Shown: positions 63,730-64,000 of the stretch, piece by piece
Layout of the letters: every line of letters starts with the position of its first letter
Numbering within the stretch: the stretch's first letter is position 1
Assembly (NCBI GenBank): GCA_029449245.1
Contig: JANATF010000001.1
Location: 2,480,001 to 2,544,000, forward strand
From: Mortierella alpina
Lineage: Eukaryota; Mortierellomycota; Mortierellomycetes; Mortierellales; Mortierellaceae
Direction of reading: 5' to 3'
DNA length: 64,000 nucleotides
Made by a program: the position numbers and the translations under genes
The notes under the pieces: model-generated
Database searches by the model: none
What the model was told of the DNA's origin: nothing
The model's input: only the letters and a program-made list of their open reading frames with translations

Positions 63730-64000
63730 TTACCGGTACCCTGACCCACTGCTTCCAGGCCGATCCCGATCTCTCTCAGGATGCCTTGTGGATTTTGGCA
63801 TCTCCAACTCTTCTACCTCCTCACCATCTTCTATCTCCACAAGCCATGCTCTCGGCTCTGCCTCTAAGTCTAATTCTTCCATCTCCATATCCAATCCAGA
63901 ATCGTCGACATCATTCATGTCAATATGCCCTACATCTGCTCTAACGGGTCTGTATGGGTATTCATAGACATAGCCTTGATCATGATAGTGTTCTCGCTCA
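63730..64000 (-). CDS. C-terminus of an acidic protein (partial, runs off the window)
   Basis: Minus-strand frame open from the window edge (codon start at 63999) to the stop at 63732-63730, about 90 residues. It begins EREHYHDQGYVYEYPYRP and contains long acidic runs (SGLDMEMEELDLEAEPRAW, EIEDGEEVEELEMP) and a basic tail (STRHPERDRDRPGSS). Composition is too ordered to be chance, but I cannot name the protein; acidic tails of this kind occur in many nuclear proteins. The 5' part lies beyond position 64000. Confidence 0.55.
   Translation of the reverse strand, partial: EREHYHDQGYVYEYPYRPVRADVGHIDMNDVDDSGLDMEMEELDLEAEPRAWLVEIEDGEEVEELEMPKSTRHPERDRDRPGSSGSGYR

Overview
The window is nuclear DNA of a filamentous fungus. 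The evidence is a class IV (CHS3-type) chitin synthase, a velvet-family regulator, a Zn2Cys6 factor with a fungal-type middle region, and many short spliceosomal introns (GTAAGT-like donors, CTAAY-like branch sites, pyrimidine tract then AG). The protein sequences, intron density and large Gln/Asn/Ser-rich tails resemble Mortierellomycota/Mucoromycota; that placement is inference, because no search was possible. I see no CRISPR array, rRNA, convincing tRNA or intact mobile element. Gene models were built by hand from splice signals, reading phase and family conservation. Coordinates cover the CDS including introns, and exons are listed in the evidence.

Layout. 0-5.3 kb: mitochondrial-type serine hydroxymethyltransferase (+) and a DUF202/VTC1-like membrane protein with a long disordered N-terminus (+). 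6.4-11.3 kb: PP2A catalytic subunit (+) converging on a two-finger C2H2 protein (-). 11.3-18.1 kb: mostly non-coding, with a 145-bp diverged tandem repeat, a short-chain dehydrogenase (-) and a possible coding relic. 18.1-22.5 kb: chitin synthase (-), followed upstream by a ~5.6-kb gene-free block whose first ~4.3 kb is purine-rich on the + strand and carries two (GA)n tracts. 28.1-37.1 kb: a 692-aa protein of unknown function (-), a Zn2Cys6 regulator (+) and a mitochondrial [2Fe-2S] ferredoxin (-). 38.9-63.1 kb, all on +: a velvet (VelB-like) factor, the inactive ubiquitin-protease homologue SAD1/USP39, a very large SPT23/MGA2-like protein that runs into leucine-rich repeats, a type II membrane O-fucosyltransferase-like protein, SEC63, and bifunctional ADE5,7 (GARS-AIRS). 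The acidic C-terminus of a further minus-strand gene lies at the right edge.

No gene cluster with one shared function is evident. The content is housekeeping (one-carbon and purine metabolism through SHMT and ADE5,7, splicing, ER translocation, Fe-S supply, phosphatase, cell wall) mixed with regulators. The most unusual object is the gene at 45.5-52.3 kb. Its N-terminal half matches the ER-anchored fatty-acid regulators SPT23/MGA2 (N-domain, IPT/TIG, ankyrin). Where those proteins carry a C-terminal membrane anchor, it continues in one uninterrupted exon into ~1000 residues with ribonuclease-inhibitor-like leucine-rich repeats and a charged helical tail.
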